NCBI RefSeq assembly: GCF_017495225.1
Contig: NZ_JAFEIG010000020.1
Location: 1-64,000 of the forward strand
DNA: 64,000 nucleotides
Direction: 5' to 3'
From: Daejeonella sp.
GTDB lineage: Bacteria > Bacteroidota > Bacteroidia > Sphingobacteriales > Sphingobacteriaceae
Below are positions 63,995 through 64,000 of this stretch, in pieces. A program made the position numbers and the translations under genes. Every line of letters starts with the position of its first letter. The stretch's first letter is position 1. The notes below the pieces were generated by a model. The model was not told the origin of the DNA, ran no database searches, and saw only the letters and a program-made list of their open reading frames with translations.

Positions 63995-64000
63995 GTTTTT

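Noticed and set aside
1..64000. CRISPR arrays, prophage, transposons, tRNA or rRNA genes, riboswitches
   Set aside because: I looked on both strands and saw no regularly spaced repeats with spacers, no transposase or phage genes, no tRNA cloverleaf, and no recognisable riboswitch core.

Overview
The window reads as a stretch of chromosome from an AT-rich Bacteroidota bacterium, most likely of the Sphingobacteriales/Sphingobacteriaceae (Pedobacter/Solitalea-like). The reasons are the Bacteroidota-type -7 promoter box TAnnTTTG, which recurs a few bases before many start codons, the fused SpmA/SpmB protein, the OmpA/WD40/TPR envelope protein, the DUF2027-Smr and DUF6526 families, the short SRP RNA, and weak or absent Shine-Dalgarno sites. 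The family-level placement is inference. There are 53 intact protein genes, 2 decayed genes and 1 RNA gene. I saw no tRNA, rRNA, CRISPR array, phage or transposase.

Layout. 1-7.4 kb: a transaldolase-like aldolase, the SRP RNA, and the glutamate synthase operon gltB-gltD, closed by a terminator. 7.4-16.5 kb: a SpoU-type RNA methyltransferase, galM, an MFS carrier, mutS, a 40-residue membrane protein next to a DnaQ-like exonuclease, a secreted unknown, queG and a 76-residue tail-anchored protein. 16.5-24.8 kb: an accessory island. It holds a TetR-controlled RND efflux operon (decayed membrane gene, tetR, cupin, tolC-like, membrane fusion protein, RND pump) and a GNAT acetyltransferase gene broken by one stop codon. 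Both lie among GT-rich, hairpin-rich non-coding segments. The island is bracketed by oppositely oriented arrays of a GATGTGAGAC-type repeat that run straight out of the stop codons of the two flanking genes.

24.8-42.1 kb: ruvB, a dolichol-phosphate-mannose-synthase-like glycosyltransferase, a POT peptide carrier, a DUF819 membrane protein, a thiolase, a secreted phosphoesterase, a cation/proton antiporter, a thioesterase, SpmAB, an M14 peptidase, htpG, prfC and a DUF2027-Smr protein. 42.1-51.5 kb: a VF530 protein, a DUF3347 lipoprotein, gltA, nupC, a bifunctional-nuclease-family protein, etfA/etfB, a TPR protein, chrA and dnaB. 51.5-64 kb: rlmB, manC, kdsD, recQ, kdsA, DUF6526, the OmpA/WD40/TPR protein, queE, a Rieske protein, folD and lepA.

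How they fit together. Most of it is housekeeping. kdsD (makes arabinose-5-phosphate) and kdsA (uses it to make KDO-8-phosphate) sit on either side of a divergent promoter region, with manC behind kdsD, so this is an envelope-sugar locus. queE and queG are an early and the last step of queuosine synthesis but lie 44 kb apart. etfB-etfA and the thiolase point to acyl-CoA oxidation. The least ordinary parts are the repeat-bracketed efflux island with its own operator and two decaying genes, and a perfect TGTCA-N3-TGACA palindrome upstream of htpG.
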